A stretch of DNA of 64,000 nucleotides from Zymobacter sp047495495 (GCF_047495495.1 NZ_CP179930.1:806001-870000), one strand, 5' to 3'; counted from the first letter of the stretch, positions 37,780 to 47,220 are shown. Numbers and translations are program-made. Notes: generated from the sequence alone by a model not told the origin.

Positions 37780-40020
37780 TTACCCCATTAGCTGTGGGTC
37801 GATATCCACCGACCAGCGGCAGCGGCGCGCCAATGGGTGCTGAGCCAACGCCTGAATCAAGCAGGCTACCGTGTCATGGCGTGCGCTGCGTTGCTCGCTG
37901 GTGACCAGCAGCTGTACGTGATAACGGTTCTGACGGCGCTCCATAGGGGCGGGCGATGGCCCCATGCACAGGGCGGGCAGCTGATGCTGCTGAATATGCG
38001 CGCGCGCGGTATCGGCCACTTCTTGAGCCAGCGTCATCACCTGTTCCATCTGTGCACCTTCGAAGCGTAACAGTGCCATATGCTGGAACGGGGGGAGCTG
38101 CGCCATGCGGCGCTCGTCCAGCAGCTGGTCGGCCAGTGCGTCATAACCTTCGGTGGTTAGGGTGGTCAGCATTGGATCGTCGGGATGCATGGTTTGAATC
38201 AGCACCTGCCCCGGCAGCGAAGAACGTCCGGTGCGGCCCGCCACCTGTACCAGCAGCTGCGCCATATGTTCGGGGGCACGAAAGTCGGCGCTGTACAGGC
38301 CGCCATCGGCGTTGACTACCACCACGAGCGTGACGTGAGGGAAGTGATGCCCTTTGGCCAGAATCTGGGTGCCGACCAGCAGGCAAGGTTCGTTACGCTT
38401 GATTTCGTCGATGGCTTCTTCAAGCGCATGGCGACGGCGCATGCTGTCGCGGTCGATGCGCAGAATGCGTACGTCTGGCAGCAGTTCGGCCAGCGTTTCC
38501 TCGGCGCGTTCGGTGCCGGCTCCCAGCGGACGTAGGTCGGCGCTCTGGCACTTAGGGCAGGCATCGGGAATGGGCCAGCGATGCTCGCAGTGGTGACAGA
38601 GCAGCATGGGGGGCTGGCGGTGATAAGTCAGACGGGCATCGCAGTGGCTGCACTCAAACACATAGCCGCACGCTTGGCAGCTCAATGTGGGAGCAAACCC
38701 ACGCCGGTTAATGAATACCAGCACCTGATGGCCCGCTTCCAGCTGGGCTTTGATGGCCTTGAGCGCGACGGCCCCGATGCCGCCGCGCCGCTGCCCGATG
38801 CGCAGATCGACCAGCTCCAACTTTGCTGGCATAGCGTTGCCGGGACGCTGGGTTAGGCGCAGATAGCAGTAGCGGCCTTGGCGTGCGTGCAGCAGCGTTT
38901 CCAGCGACGGCGTGGCGCTGCCCAGAATGACCGGGACGTTCTCGCGGCGTCCTCTGACCAGCGCAAGATCGCGTGCGTTGTAGCGCAGGGTGTCCTGCTG
39001 CTTGAAGGAGTTGTCATGCTCCTCATCGACGATGATGGTGCCGAGCGCCTGCATGGGGGTGAAGATGGCCGATCGCGTTCCGATAACAATCTTGGCGCGG
39101 CCAGAGCGCGCCGCTTCCCAGCCGTCCAGTCGCTCGGTGTCGCTCATGTTGGAGTGCATGACCACGATTGGCGCATTGAAGCGCTTGCGGAAACGCGACA
39201 GGGTTTGCGGTGTCAGACCGATTTCCGGCACCAGCACCAGCGCTTGCTTGCCGCGGCGCAGCACCGCGTCGATCAACTGGAGGTAGACTTCGGTTTTGCC
39301 GCTGCCCGTGATGCCATGAAGGAGTACGGGGGCAAACTCATTGATAACCTGATGCAGGCGCGACAGCGCTTCCCCCTGCTCACGGTTAAGTGGTAAAGCG
39401 GGTTCGGCCAACAGTGGCTTACTGGACGAAGCGCCTCCCGTTACCCATTCCTGCTGATGAGAGATCAATCCCTTGTGTTCCAGCCCTTCCAGCTGAGGGC
39501 GAGTGAAGCCGTGCGCCATGATAGCGCTGCTGAACATGCCGAGCGGATGTTGTTCCAACAGGGCCAGCAGTGCTTTCTGGCGGGTAGCTCGGCCCAGACG
39601 CTCGCTCTTTTCTTCCTCACTAAAGGGCGTGCCGTTTTTCTGCGTGGCGACTTTCCAGCGCTCGCGGGTCTGTGCTTCGAGGGCGCGTCCTTGACGCAGC
39701 AGCTTGGGCAGAGCGTGGGCCAGCGTTTCGCCCAGCGGGTACTGATAGTAGCGGGCCGTGAATTCGCATAGCTGTAACCAGTCTTCCGGCAGCGGAGCGT
39801 CGTCCAGTACGTCGGTGACCGGTTTCAGATCGGCGTAGGGCAGGTCGCTGTTGCTGTCGACGCCCATGACGATGCCGACCACCGTGCGGTTGCCGAACGA
39901 TACGCGGACACGAATGCCCTTGCACCAGCCGCATTCGGGGGCTGTGCGGGACGGACGATAATCGAACAGGCGGCGCAGTGGAGAAGGCACCGCCACATGA
40001 AGAACCAGCGGGAGAGACAT
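37780..40020 (-). CDS. priA: Primosomal protein N' (PriA helicase)
   Basis: 3'-5' superfamily 2 helicase that restarts stalled replication forks. About 746 residues. N-terminal 3'-DNA-binding domain, Walker A 'LLHGITGSGKTEVYL', box II 'IIVDEEHDNSF', and a Cys-rich zinc-binding insert starting 'CQACGYVFECSHCDA'. A GTG at 40035 would add five residues; neither start has a strong ribosome site. It is divergent from rpmE. Confidence 0.96.
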   Translation of the reverse strand: MSLPLVLHVAVPSPLRRLFDYRPSRTAPECGWCKGIRVRVSFGNRTVVGIVMGVDSNSDLPYADLKPVTDVLDDAPLPEDWLQLCEFTARYYQYPLGETLAHALPKLLRQGRALEAQTRERWKVATQKNGTPFSEEEKSERLGRATRQKALLALLEQHPLGMFSSAIMAHGFTRPQLEGLEHKGLISHQQEWVTGGASSSKPLLAEPALPLNREQGEALSRLHQVINEFAPVLLHGITGSGKTEVYLQLIDAVLRRGKQALVLVPEIGLTPQTLSRFRKRFNAPIVVMHSNMSDTERLDGWEAARSGRAKIVIGTRSAIFTPMQALGTIIVDEEHDNSFKQQDTLRYNARDLALVRGRRENVPVILGSATPSLETLLHARQGRYCYLRLTQRPGNAMPAKLELVDLRIGQRRGGIGAVALKAIKAQLEAGHQVLVFINRRGFAPTLSCQACGYVFECSHCDARLTYHRQPPMLLCHHCEHRWPIPDACPKCQSADLRPLGAGTERAEETLAELLPDVRILRIDRDSMRRRHALEEAIDEIKRNEPCLLVGTQILAKGHHFPHVTLVVVVNADGGLYSADFRAPEHMAQLLVQVAGRTGRSSLPGQVLIQTMHPDDPMLTTLTTEGYDALADQLLDERRMAQLPPFQHMALLRFEGAQMEQVMTLAQEVADTARAHIQQHQLPALCMGPSPAPMERRQNRYHVQLLVTSEQRSARHDTVACLIQALAQHPLARRCRWSVDIDPQLMG

Positions 40021-40155
40021 GGCAGTATCGTTCACGGCAAATCAGGGAGTCAGGCGCAGCCGTCGGTAGGAACTCCGCGCCATCGTATTCAGCATGCCAT
40101 GATGATGGGGGCCGCGTGCGGATCGCGCAAGCCGAAACATGAGTGTCAGAGGGAG

Positions 40156-40185
40156 TGGTCATTCGCTGAGGACACGTGTTATAAT
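40156..40185 (+). promoter_or_regulatory. Sigma-70-type promoter for rpmE
   Basis: A perfect -10 box TATAAT at 40180-40185; the best -35 candidate is TGGTCA at 40156-40161 with an 18-base spacer. It faces rpmE, about 150 bases upstream of its start. Confidence 0.55.
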
Positions 40186-40334
40186 GCAGCGCTTCTTACG
40201 CGCGTGGTGCTGCAATACGTCGGTTGATTGTTGTACGTGCGGTGAGAGAAAATACCCATTCTAATCATCAACGCATGCGGTGCCCGACACCTCTGGTGAT
40301 CGCGCGGCGGCATGTCTCTATGAGGTATATGCTC

Positions 40335-40547
40335 ATGAAACCCGGTATCCATCCGCAGTACAACACCATCACTGCCAACTGCTCTTGCGGTGCTTCCTTC
40401 GAAGTTCACACAACTGCAGATCACGACCTGTCTCTGGACGTATGCTCCAACTGCCACCCGTTCTATACTGGTAAGCAGAAACAGGCGACTACTGGCGGCC
40501 GCGTAGAACGCTTCAACAAGCGTTTCGGTGCTGCTATCAAACGCTAA
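40335..40547 (+). CDS. rpmE: 50S ribosomal protein L31
   Basis: 70 residues from the ATG at 40335 (GAGG 9 bases upstream). It has the zinc-binding form with Cys pairs in 'NCSCGASFEV' and 'DVCSNCHPFYTG', then 'GGRVERFNKRF'. Zinc-binding L31 is usually replaced by a Cys-less paralogue when zinc is low; no paralogue is in this window. A strong terminator follows. Confidence 0.96.
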   Translation: MKPGIHPQYNTITANCSCGASFEVHTTADHDLSLDVCSNCHPFYTGKQKQATTGGRVERFNKRFGAAIKR

Positions 40548-40568
40548 TCGCGTTTCGATACAGTCCAC

Positions 40569-40598
40569 AAGAACCCACGCCTTCGGGCGTGGGTTCTT
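40569..40598 (+). terminator. Strong terminator after rpmE
   Basis: A perfect 13-base stem (AAGAACCCACGCC / GGCGTGGGTTCTT) closed by a TTCG tetraloop, 22 bases after the rpmE stop. Confidence 0.85.
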
Positions 40599-40663
40599 GC
40601 ATTTCAGGGGATGAAAAATCATTAATACCCCTTGCAGTTGCTGGTGGCGCGTTCATCATTACT

Positions 40664-40730
40664 GCCACACGCCACACGCCACACGCCACACGCCACACGC
40701 CACACGCCACACGCCACACGCCACACGCCA
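40664..40730. repeat. Heptamer tandem repeat (GCCACAC)n
   Basis: Nine perfect head-to-tail copies of GCCACAC (40664-40726) plus a partial GCCA. It lies in the 447-base gap between rpmE and mrcA, after the rpmE terminator. The uninterrupted array implies recent slippage, so copy number is probably variable between strains. Open frames across it (repeating Ala-Cys-Gly-Val-Trp-Arg-Val on the minus strand) are by-products of the repeat. Confidence 0.97.
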
Positions 40731-40935
40731 GTCGTGATGATTTCTGCTGGGTAGCGTTTCAGGCGGGTGAAGGGCGGCTTTTTCGGACCTCGCTTCGACA
40801 GATGCCCTCTGAACATCTCTGTGGGTAGGTCTGGCATTCTTTTTTGAAGTGCCCGAAGCGATATCTGCGCAGGATTGGGCGCACTGTGTCGGTGAGTGTT
40901 GTTGTGTCGGAAGCATTCTGTTCTGCCACCAACGA

Positions 40936-40967
40936 CAGCGGGGGCGACCCTTAGGCCGCCCCCGCTG
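40936..40967 (-). terminator. GC-rich hairpin downstream of mrcA
   Basis: CAGCGGGGGCG / CGCCCCCGCTG, a perfect 11-base stem, 28 bases past the mrcA stop. There is no U-tract. Confidence 0.55.
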
Positions 40968-40994
40968 CATCGTACTGTCTGGCTAAGCGAACGA

Positions 40995-43502
40995 TTAGAA
41001 GATCGAGTCGTAGCTTGCCGTGCCTTCCGATCCCGATTTCTGCTGCAGTTCAGGGTCGATCGTCATTTCCTTGAACTGAGGCAGGTTGTCGGCGCGGAAG
41101 ACTTCCGAGATACCGCCCGGTTGTTCATCGCGCAGGCGCAGACCGCTGTCCGGATCAATGCGGGCACGCACGATATTGTCCGGCGGCGGCATGATGGCGT
41201 TCGGCTTGCCTTTCAGGGCCTGACCCATGAACTGTACCCAGATGGGAAGGGCGGCCTGAGCGCCGTACTCACCCGTCGGGGAGTTGTTGTCCATGCCGAC
41301 CCAGACCGTGGTGACGAGGTTGGCATTGAAGCCTGCAAACCACGCATCACGCTGATCGTTGGATGTCCCGGTCTTGCCTGACAGGTCGCTGCGGTGCAGA
41401 ACGCTGGCGCGCTGCCCAGTACCACGCACGATAACATCGCGCATGATGTCCTGGATCATGTAGACCGCGGCAGGATCAACAATGCGTTCGGCTACCGGAT
41501 AGGTCTTGCCATCGGCCAGTGTTGTAGTGGTCGCCGTTGTGCTGCAGTTCGGGCAGGCGACCGGCGGCAGATGATAGCCTTCCTGCTGTTCCAGCAGGTT
41601 GGTCGGATCATCGTTCTGCGTCACGCTCTGGATGTACCACGGTTCAACCTTGAAGCCACCGTTGGCAATTTCGGCATAGCCGCGTGCCATTTCCAGCGGC
41701 GTGAGCGACGCGCTCCCCAGTGCCAGCGACAGGCCCGGCGGCATCTGGTCGCGTTGGAAGCCCATGCGCACCAGCATGTCGATGGCCTTATCGACGCCCA
41801 CTTCGTTCAGGGCGCGGATCACGATCATGTTACGCGAGGTGTACAGCCCAACACGCAGACGTGTCGGTCCCTGGAAGGTGCGGTTGTCGTTCTCAGGGCG
41901 CCATACCTTGCCGCCTTGGGATTCGACGATCGGTGCATCGTTCAGTACGGTCGCCGGGGTCATGTTGCCTTGATCCAGTGCGGCCAGATAGATGAACGGC
42001 TTGAAAGTGGAACCCGGTTGGCGACGTGCCTGCGTTGCGCGGTTGAAGCTGCTGCTGGCGTCGCTGAAGCCCCCCTGCAGTGCGCGGATGGCACCCGTGG
42101 TCGGATCAAGCACCACGATGGCCCCTTCGATGCGCGGTACCTGAGAAAGCTTCCAGCCACCATCCTTCAGCGGCAGCACGCGGATCATGTCGCCGGTTAT
42201 CGGCGATGCGGCGCGGGCACGTGCGGCCCAACGGACGTCGTCACCGCTTAGTGTGATCAGCGTACCATTGCGGCACAGCGCCTTGATCTGCTGACCGTCG
42301 GCGCTGACCACAATTGCAGGTTCAAGCGGGCCGACGTTGGCGGCATTGTTCAGCTCGTGCATCCAGTTGGAGACGTCGCCGTCGATACCGGGAATGCGCG
42401 CTACGCTGCGTTCGGCAGCGCGACGAGTGGCCTGTTTGACGTCTGCCGACACCGCCTGCTCTTCATCCGCTGCGCTTGTACGGCTTGCACGCTGCTGTGC
42501 TTCCACCAGCGTTTTCGGAATGCCTTTCTGCTCTACGCCGCGCCAGCCGTGGCGTACGTCATACGCGACCAGCCCGTCGATCAGTGCCTGTCGAGCCGCT
42601 TCCTGCTCGGCACTGTTGATGGTGGTCTTGATGGTGTAGCCGTTGGTGTAGGCCTGTTCACCAAAGTGGCGAACAGCGTACTGGCGCGCCATTTCCGCGA
42701 TGTAAGGGGCCTGTAGCTGCATATCGGAGTGCGCCTGGCGAACATCAAGCGGTGTTTCCAGCGCGTCACGATACTGCTGCTCGGTGATGGTATTGGCCTG
42801 ACGCATGCGACTGAGGATCCAGTTGCGGCGGTCCAGCGAACGGATCGGGTTCACGACGGGGTTGAAGGCAGACGGTGCCTTTGGCAGCCCGGCAATCGTC
42901 GCCGCTTCTGGCAGCGTCAGCTGGTCGATCGGCTTGTTAAAATAGACCTGTGCCGCTGCGCCTGCCCCGTAGGCCCCTTGCCCCAGATAGATCTTGTTCA
43001 CGTACAGCTCGAAAATCTGCTGTTTGGAGAGGATGCGCTCCATCTGCAGTGACAGCATGATTTCGCGAATCTTGCGTGAGAAGGTCTGGTCGAGGGTCAG
43101 CAGATAGTTGCGCGCCACCTGCATCGTGATGGTACTCCCACCTGAGCGCACCTTGCCGTAGCCCGCCATGTAGGCGAGGGCGCGCCCGATGCCTTTGGGA
43201 TCTACCCCGGCATGGTGGAAGAAATCCTGATCCTCGGCGGCCAAAAAGGCATTGACCAGATGAGGCGGCAGATCGTCATAAGACACGATCTGGCGGTGCT
43301 GTTCCCCAAACTCACCGATCAGCTTGTCATCGCTGCTGTAGATGCGCAGCGGGGTAGACAGCTGATAGTGCTGGAGGTTGTTGATGTCCGGCAGGCTTGG
43401 CGTGAAATAGATGACCATGCCGACTACAGCCAGCGTAATGGCCGCCGTAACCGAGAGTGCCAGAGAGACAAGAGTTAAGACTATGCGTGTGATCGACTTC
43501 AT
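40995..43502 (-). CDS. mrcA: Penicillin-binding protein 1A
   Basis: Bifunctional class A PBP, inner membrane. 835 residues: N-terminal membrane anchor (about 8-32), glycosyltransferase domain with 'AAEDQDFFHHAGVD' and 'GGSTITMQVARNYLL', an OB-like insert, and the transpeptidase domain with SxxK in 'QPGSTFKPFIY', SxN 'SRN' and 'KTGTSND'. It is divergent from the hof/pil-like cluster, as in E. coli and Pseudomonas. Confidence 0.97.
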   Translation of the reverse strand: MKSITRIVLTLVSLALSVTAAITLAVVGMVIYFTPSLPDINNLQHYQLSTPLRIYSSDDKLIGEFGEQHRQIVSYDDLPPHLVNAFLAAEDQDFFHHAGVDPKGIGRALAYMAGYGKVRSGGSTITMQVARNYLLTLDQTFSRKIREIMLSLQMERILSKQQIFELYVNKIYLGQGAYGAGAAAQVYFNKPIDQLTLPEAATIAGLPKAPSAFNPVVNPIRSLDRRNWILSRMRQANTITEQQYRDALETPLDVRQAHSDMQLQAPYIAEMARQYAVRHFGEQAYTNGYTIKTTINSAEQEAARQALIDGLVAYDVRHGWRGVEQKGIPKTLVEAQQRASRTSAADEEQAVSADVKQATRRAAERSVARIPGIDGDVSNWMHELNNAANVGPLEPAIVVSADGQQIKALCRNGTLITLSGDDVRWAARARAASPITGDMIRVLPLKDGGWKLSQVPRIEGAIVVLDPTTGAIRALQGGFSDASSSFNRATQARRQPGSTFKPFIYLAALDQGNMTPATVLNDAPIVESQGGKVWRPENDNRTFQGPTRLRVGLYTSRNMIVIRALNEVGVDKAIDMLVRMGFQRDQMPPGLSLALGSASLTPLEMARGYAEIANGGFKVEPWYIQSVTQNDDPTNLLEQQEGYHLPPVACPNCSTTATTTTLADGKTYPVAERIVDPAAVYMIQDIMRDVIVRGTGQRASVLHRSDLSGKTGTSNDQRDAWFAGFNANLVTTVWVGMDNNSPTGEYGAQAALPIWVQFMGQALKGKPNAIMPPPDNIVRARIDPDSGLRLRDEQPGGISEVFRADNLPQFKEMTIDPELQQKSGSEGTASYDSIF

Positions 43503-43728
43503 CGTTATGGGCAGCCCATCTCATGGGAATTGCGATGGGAACGGGAAACAGTGCGGGCAGGCGCGCGGCAGGTGCCGACGACCGTCCCGGACCGTGAACG
43601 CTGCGCCATCGGCCGGAATGAGAGCAATTTAGCTGTCATGAGAACAGCCTAGTATAAGGCGCATGAACAGGAGGAACCAGTGAAAGGAGCTTGCAAACCG
43701 AGACACACAGTGCAGGAGATCCGATGAC

Positions 43729-44523
43729 ATGATTGCGCACGTATCCGATAGCGGTGCACGACTGTGGCAGAGGCTGCAACGCATAGGCTCTCGCTATGCT
43801 CCTGGGATAAATGAACGGCAGGGAATCGACCTAGCTTCAGGGGCGCGCGCGTCGCGTTGTGGGGCAAGTAAGCATGCATTTACGCTGAGGCGGCGGCAAG
43901 CGCTTGTCTTGGCAGTACCTCAGCGAGCTTTCCAGCTTCATATTGTTCCGTTCGAACCACCGCTGTCGCGGGAGCAGATCATGGCGGTACTGCAATCAAG
44001 GAGAATGTGTGCACGCGATCAGTGCCTCGATCTACTCGTTGAACCGCAGGAGCGCCGCTCGGTGGCCGTCTTCTCACTGCCTCGCGCGCAGGCAGAACAA
44101 TGGCGTGCGCGCTACGCGGCAACGCAGGGAAAAATCGTCGCCATCGAACCGGACTGTCATGCTCTGTGGCGCTACGCCCAGCGGCGGCAGGCGGCTCATC
44201 AGGCGTGGCTGGTGGCAATGCCCAAGGGGAGCGCACTGTATTGGCCTGCGGCATGGCCGTGGGCCTATCACGCCGAGCCGCTTCCTTCTGCGTGTGCACT
44301 CGCGCCGGAGGATGCCCGCCACACGCTGTACAGCACGGTCCGGCGCGCCGGATTGATGACGGGCAATGACGAACCTTGCCAGTTTCCGATACGTCTGGCG
44401 GGTTCGGCGGCACTGTGCCAGCGCTGGCGGGCATGTGGCGATCGGTTCGACTGGCAGTGTTGTGGTGATGTGCACCCTATTGCAGCGGGGGCGGCGCTCA
44501 AAGGGAGGCGGCGATGGGCATGA
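43729..44523 (+). CDS. hofM: PilM/HofM-like protein
   Basis: 264 residues, the size of E. coli HofM and about 90 shorter than a normal PilM (actin-like, cytoplasmic). 'VLAVPQRAFQLHIVPFEPPLSREQI' fits the PilM-like strand/switch region, but the ATPase motifs are not convincing. It is the first gene of a five-gene overlapping run between mrcA and aroK, the position of pilMNOPQ or hofMNOPQ. The assignment is mostly positional. It overlaps the next gene by 10 bases. Confidence 0.68.
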   Translation: MIAHVSDSGARLWQRLQRIGSRYAPGINERQGIDLASGARASRCGASKHAFTLRRRQALVLAVPQRAFQLHIVPFEPPLSREQIMAVLQSRRMCARDQCLDLLVEPQERRSVAVFSLPRAQAEQWRARYAATQGKIVAIEPDCHALWRYAQRRQAAHQAWLVAMPKGSALYWPAAWPWAYHAEPLPSACALAPEDARHTLYSTVRRAGLMTGNDEPCQFPIRLAGSAALCQRWRACGDRFDWQCCGDVHPIAAGAALKGRRRWA

Positions 44524-45038
44524 GGCGGTTCGATATCAATATGCTGCCATGGCATGAGTATCGTCAGCAGCGATGGCAGCGGCAGAAAGGCTGGTGGTAC
44601 GGAAGCGTCGTTATGTTGGTGGGGTGGTGCGGCTGCGGACACCTATGGCACAGCGGGTGGCGCAATCATCTTGCTGAACGGCAGAGGGTATATATGCAGC
44701 ATGTCGATGCGCAGCGTGCGCCTGAGCGCCGGCGACAAGAGTCCCAATGGGCTGCCGAACAATGGCGTTTGGATGCTATGACTCATCAGCAGCGGCGTCT
44801 GGAAGATCAGCAGGCGCTGGTGTCGCTGTGGCAGGCGCTGACGATGGCGGGTCTGCCTGTCCAGTCCGTCGATTGGCAGCCTGAGCAGATTCAAATGAAG
44901 GTGATAAATCCCTCGCATCGGCCGCTTGATGAGCACGTGTACAGTGTAGTGCCGTGGCTGACCTGTCAGGCGTTGTCGGAGACGTTTCTTCGCTGCACTC
45001 GTCTTGATGATCAGAGTAGAGAAGGGCGCCATGACTGA
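44514..45038 (+). CDS. hofN: PilN/HofN-like inner-membrane protein
   Basis: 174 residues. The short cytoplasmic N-terminus 'FDINMLPWHEYRQQR' is the PilN/HofN signature that binds PilM; one membrane helix follows (about 27-46), then a periplasmic coiled-coil and small domain. GGGAGG lies 5 bases before the ATG. Overlaps with both neighbours suggest coupled translation. Confidence 0.78.
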   Translation: MGMRRFDINMLPWHEYRQQRWQRQKGWWYGSVVMLVGWCGCGHLWHSGWRNHLAERQRVYMQHVDAQRAPERRRQESQWAAEQWRLDAMTHQQRRLEDQQALVSLWQALTMAGLPVQSVDWQPEQIQMKVINPSHRPLDEHVYSVVPWLTCQALSETFLRCTRLDDQSREGRHD

Positions 45039-45573
45039 GCGCTACCGGGAAGCTGGTCGCTGGGCAAGGACCGTGCTGTTGCCAGCGCCGAGCACCGCCG
45101 TCGCGATTGGTATGCTGCTGGGGCTGTGGTGGGGCGGGCTGCAGTGGATGATCGCGCCCCAGTGGCGACGCATCAGCCGTCAGATCGAACAGATTTACAC
45201 GCAGCGCCAGCATGCGGAGCATGTTGCGGATGCGGTGCATCGGCTTTCTACCTTAGGCCGTCTGGTACGCGTTACTGAAGCGCCGTTGCTACAGGCATGT
45301 CGCGATCAGGCCTCTCGGCGTGGGGTCGATCTGGTGGCGCTGCAGTGGCATACCCGTGAGGGGCGGCTCGACGTATCGCTGCGCGGCGAGAGCACGTCGC
45401 TGCTGGGGTGGTGGGATGATGTTGGGCGTTCTGTCCTCTTAGGGCGTGTTCAACGGTGGCAGTGGCAGGCATTGCCGAAGGGTGATGGCAGTGTGGAAAC
45501 GGTGCACGGACGGTATCAACTGGACGTGACCCTGCTGCCCGAACCTTGGCATTGGGAGGCGCTGTCATCATGA
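45031..45573 (+). CDS. hofO: PilO/HofO-like inner-membrane protein
   Basis: 180 residues from the ATG at 45031 (GAAGGG upstream): basic head, one membrane helix (about 21-41), coiled coil ('ISRQIEQIYTQRQHAEHV'), and a ferredoxin-like periplasmic region. The assignment rests on architecture and order; sequence similarity to PilO is weak. Its stop overlaps the next start (ATGA). Confidence 0.68.
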   Translation: MTERYREAGRWARTVLLPAPSTAVAIGMLLGLWWGGLQWMIAPQWRRISRQIEQIYTQRQHAEHVADAVHRLSTLGRLVRVTEAPLLQACRDQASRRGVDLVALQWHTREGRLDVSLRGESTSLLGWWDDVGRSVLLGRVQRWQWQALPKGDGSVETVHGRYQLDVTLLPEPWHWEALSS

Positions 45574-46100
45574 GCCCTCGTAAAGAGAAGGGGCTGTGGG
45601 CGCTGTGTGCAGTGTGGTGTACAGGACTGCTGGTGCTGGGGTATGGGCTGATGCCCCGGGGGATCAGCATCGTTTCTCCCGCGGCCTTGGTTGAACGGCA
45701 AACGGCGGCGCCGGACATCGCGGCGGGTGAGATAGCATGCTGGCCTTCGTTGATGACAAGCGTCGTAACGGCTCCCGTTGCCGAGCCGGATACCCGCGGC
45801 CATGAGGCCCTTCGTGGTTCAGTGATTAGCCACGGACAGACCTTTGTTATTCAGCAGGATGCTTCTGGGCATCTTTACCGACGATCCGTGCCCGTAGAGC
45901 ACGCGATGCATAACGATAAGCGGCCCCGCCACGAAGATGCGGTGCGGGTGGCACATAACGCAGGGAAACTACATGACTCGACGCCTTCACACGGTGTGGT
46001 TGATGGCATCAGTGATATCCGGCACTGCGGTGCTGAACGTCTTGCCGACAGCAGCACAGCCGATAGGGCAGGCACAGGACTGTCGTCACCTACATATTGA
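45570..46100 (+). CDS. hofP: HofP-like protein, poorly conserved
   Basis: 176 residues: one N-terminal membrane helix (about 8-27), no lipobox Cys as in PilP, a short region 'LRGSVISHGQTFVIQQDASGHLYRR' that fits the PilP/HofP beta-domain, then a polar tail. The last ~43 codons run through the start of hofQ in another frame, an unusually long overlap of 128 bases. The tail may be a neutral extension after loss of an earlier stop, or the hofQ start may be misplaced. Confidence 0.55.
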   Translation: MSPRKEKGLWALCAVWCTGLLVLGYGLMPRGISIVSPAALVERQTAAPDIAAGEIACWPSLMTSVVTAPVAEPDTRGHEALRGSVISHGQTFVIQQDASGHLYRRSVPVEHAMHNDKRPRHEDAVRVAHNAGKLHDSTPSHGVVDGISDIRHCGAERLADSSTADRAGTGLSSPTY

Positions 46101-47220
46101 TAATGCACGTGTTCCGATTAGGGACATGCTGACGCTGCTGGCCGATAGCGCCCATCTGAATATCGTGATTTCCGATAAGGTAAAGGGAGATGTCAGCCTT
46201 CATCTTGATGATGTGACTTGTGAACAGGCGCTTAGATCAGTAATGTCATCAGAACGCCTGCACCGTACACGAGTGGGAGCGGTCGATATCATCGAACCGC
46301 AGAATGACCGCCCGTTGTCGGAACGCACCGAAACACGTGCGTTCCGACTTGCCCATGCCAATGCCGTCGAGGTGGCTGCACTGATGCGGCACGATGGCGC
46401 GAGCCTGCTGGGTGCAGATGCCGTGTTACAGGCCGATCCGCGTACCAATCAGCTGCTGATCAGTGATATGCCCTCGCGACTGGATCACCTCGCCGCGTGG
46501 GTTGCGCTGCTCGACAAGCCGGTGCATCAGGTGCAGATCGAAGCCCGTATCGTCGTCATGCGAGAGCACCATGCCCGCCAGCTGGGCATTCGCTGGCAGC
46601 ACGACACGCCAGGTGCCGTTGAGGCATCGACGGGTCTGACGCTGCTGAGCGACCCCGCAGCGAGTACGGCCGCCCGATTGGGGCTAGGCTTCGTCACTCG
46701 CCATCGCTTGCTGGCATTGACGCTTGAAGCGCTGGAAAGCGAGGGCAGCAGTCAGACGCTGTCCCAGCCCAGCGTCGTTACCGTGGAACGTCAGCCCGCT
46801 GTTATCCGGCAAGGGCAGCAAGTTCCCTATCAGGAAACCAGTGCCTCAGGGGCCACCAGTTCGCATCTGCATGATGCCGTGCTGGCGCTCTCGGCGACGC
46901 CGGTCATCATGACCGGGCGGCAGATTATGCTGACGCTGGACATCCAGAACGATAGCGTGTCTGATCTACGATTCAACGACATGCCGGTGATCGACACCAA
47001 CCGCATCCAGACGCAAGTGGCCGTCAACGATGGCGAAACCATAGCACTTGGCGGTATTCTGACGCACAAACAGGTTGAGCGTCTCAGTCAGGCACCCTGG
47101 CTGGCCGACGTTCCACTACTGGGCGCGCTGTTTCGCGCTCGGGAGAACGGCAATGAACGGGCAGAGCTGCTGATTTTCATCACTCCGAGAATAGTTGACA
47201 CCCCTGCAGTGGCAGATTGA
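45973..47220 (+). CDS. hofQ: Secretin HofQ (short PilQ homologue)
   Basis: 415 residues, the size of E. coli HofQ (PilQ is ~700): signal peptide (about 1-28), STN-like domain ('DMLTLLADSAHLNIVISDKV'), N1 domain ('FRLAHANAVEVAALM'), and the secretin beta-barrel ending 'NERAELLIFITPRIVD'. It lacks the AMIN domains of type IV pilus secretins. HofQ homologues are linked to DNA uptake. Start at 45973 (GGGA upstream) places the signal peptide correctly. Confidence 0.9.
   Translation: MTRRLHTVWLMASVISGTAVLNVLPTAAQPIGQAQDCRHLHIDNARVPIRDMLTLLADSAHLNIVISDKVKGDVSLHLDDVTCEQALRSVMSSERLHRTRVGAVDIIEPQNDRPLSERTETRAFRLAHANAVEVAALMRHDGASLLGADAVLQADPRTNQLLISDMPSRLDHLAAWVALLDKPVHQVQIEARIVVMREHHARQLGIRWQHDTPGAVEASTGLTLLSDPAASTAARLGLGFVTRHRLLALTLEALESEGSSQTLSQPSVVTVERQPAVIRQGQQVPYQETSASGATSSHLHDAVLALSATPVIMTGRQIMLTLDIQNDSVSDLRFNDMPVIDTNRIQTQVAVNDGETIALGGILTHKQVERLSQAPWLADVPLLGALFRARENGNERAELLIFITPRIVDTPAVAD

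Noticed and set aside
40664..40730. CRISPR array
   Set aside because: Seven-base direct repeats with no spacers and no cas genes; a simple tandem repeat. The same applies to 60334-60431.
40622..40970. Open frames with repeating Ala-Cys-Gly-Val-Trp-Arg-Val across the GCCACAC array
   Set aside because: The period of 7 bases gives an uninterrupted 7-residue repeat in all frames; no ribosome site, no family and no constant flanks. These are by-products of the repeat.
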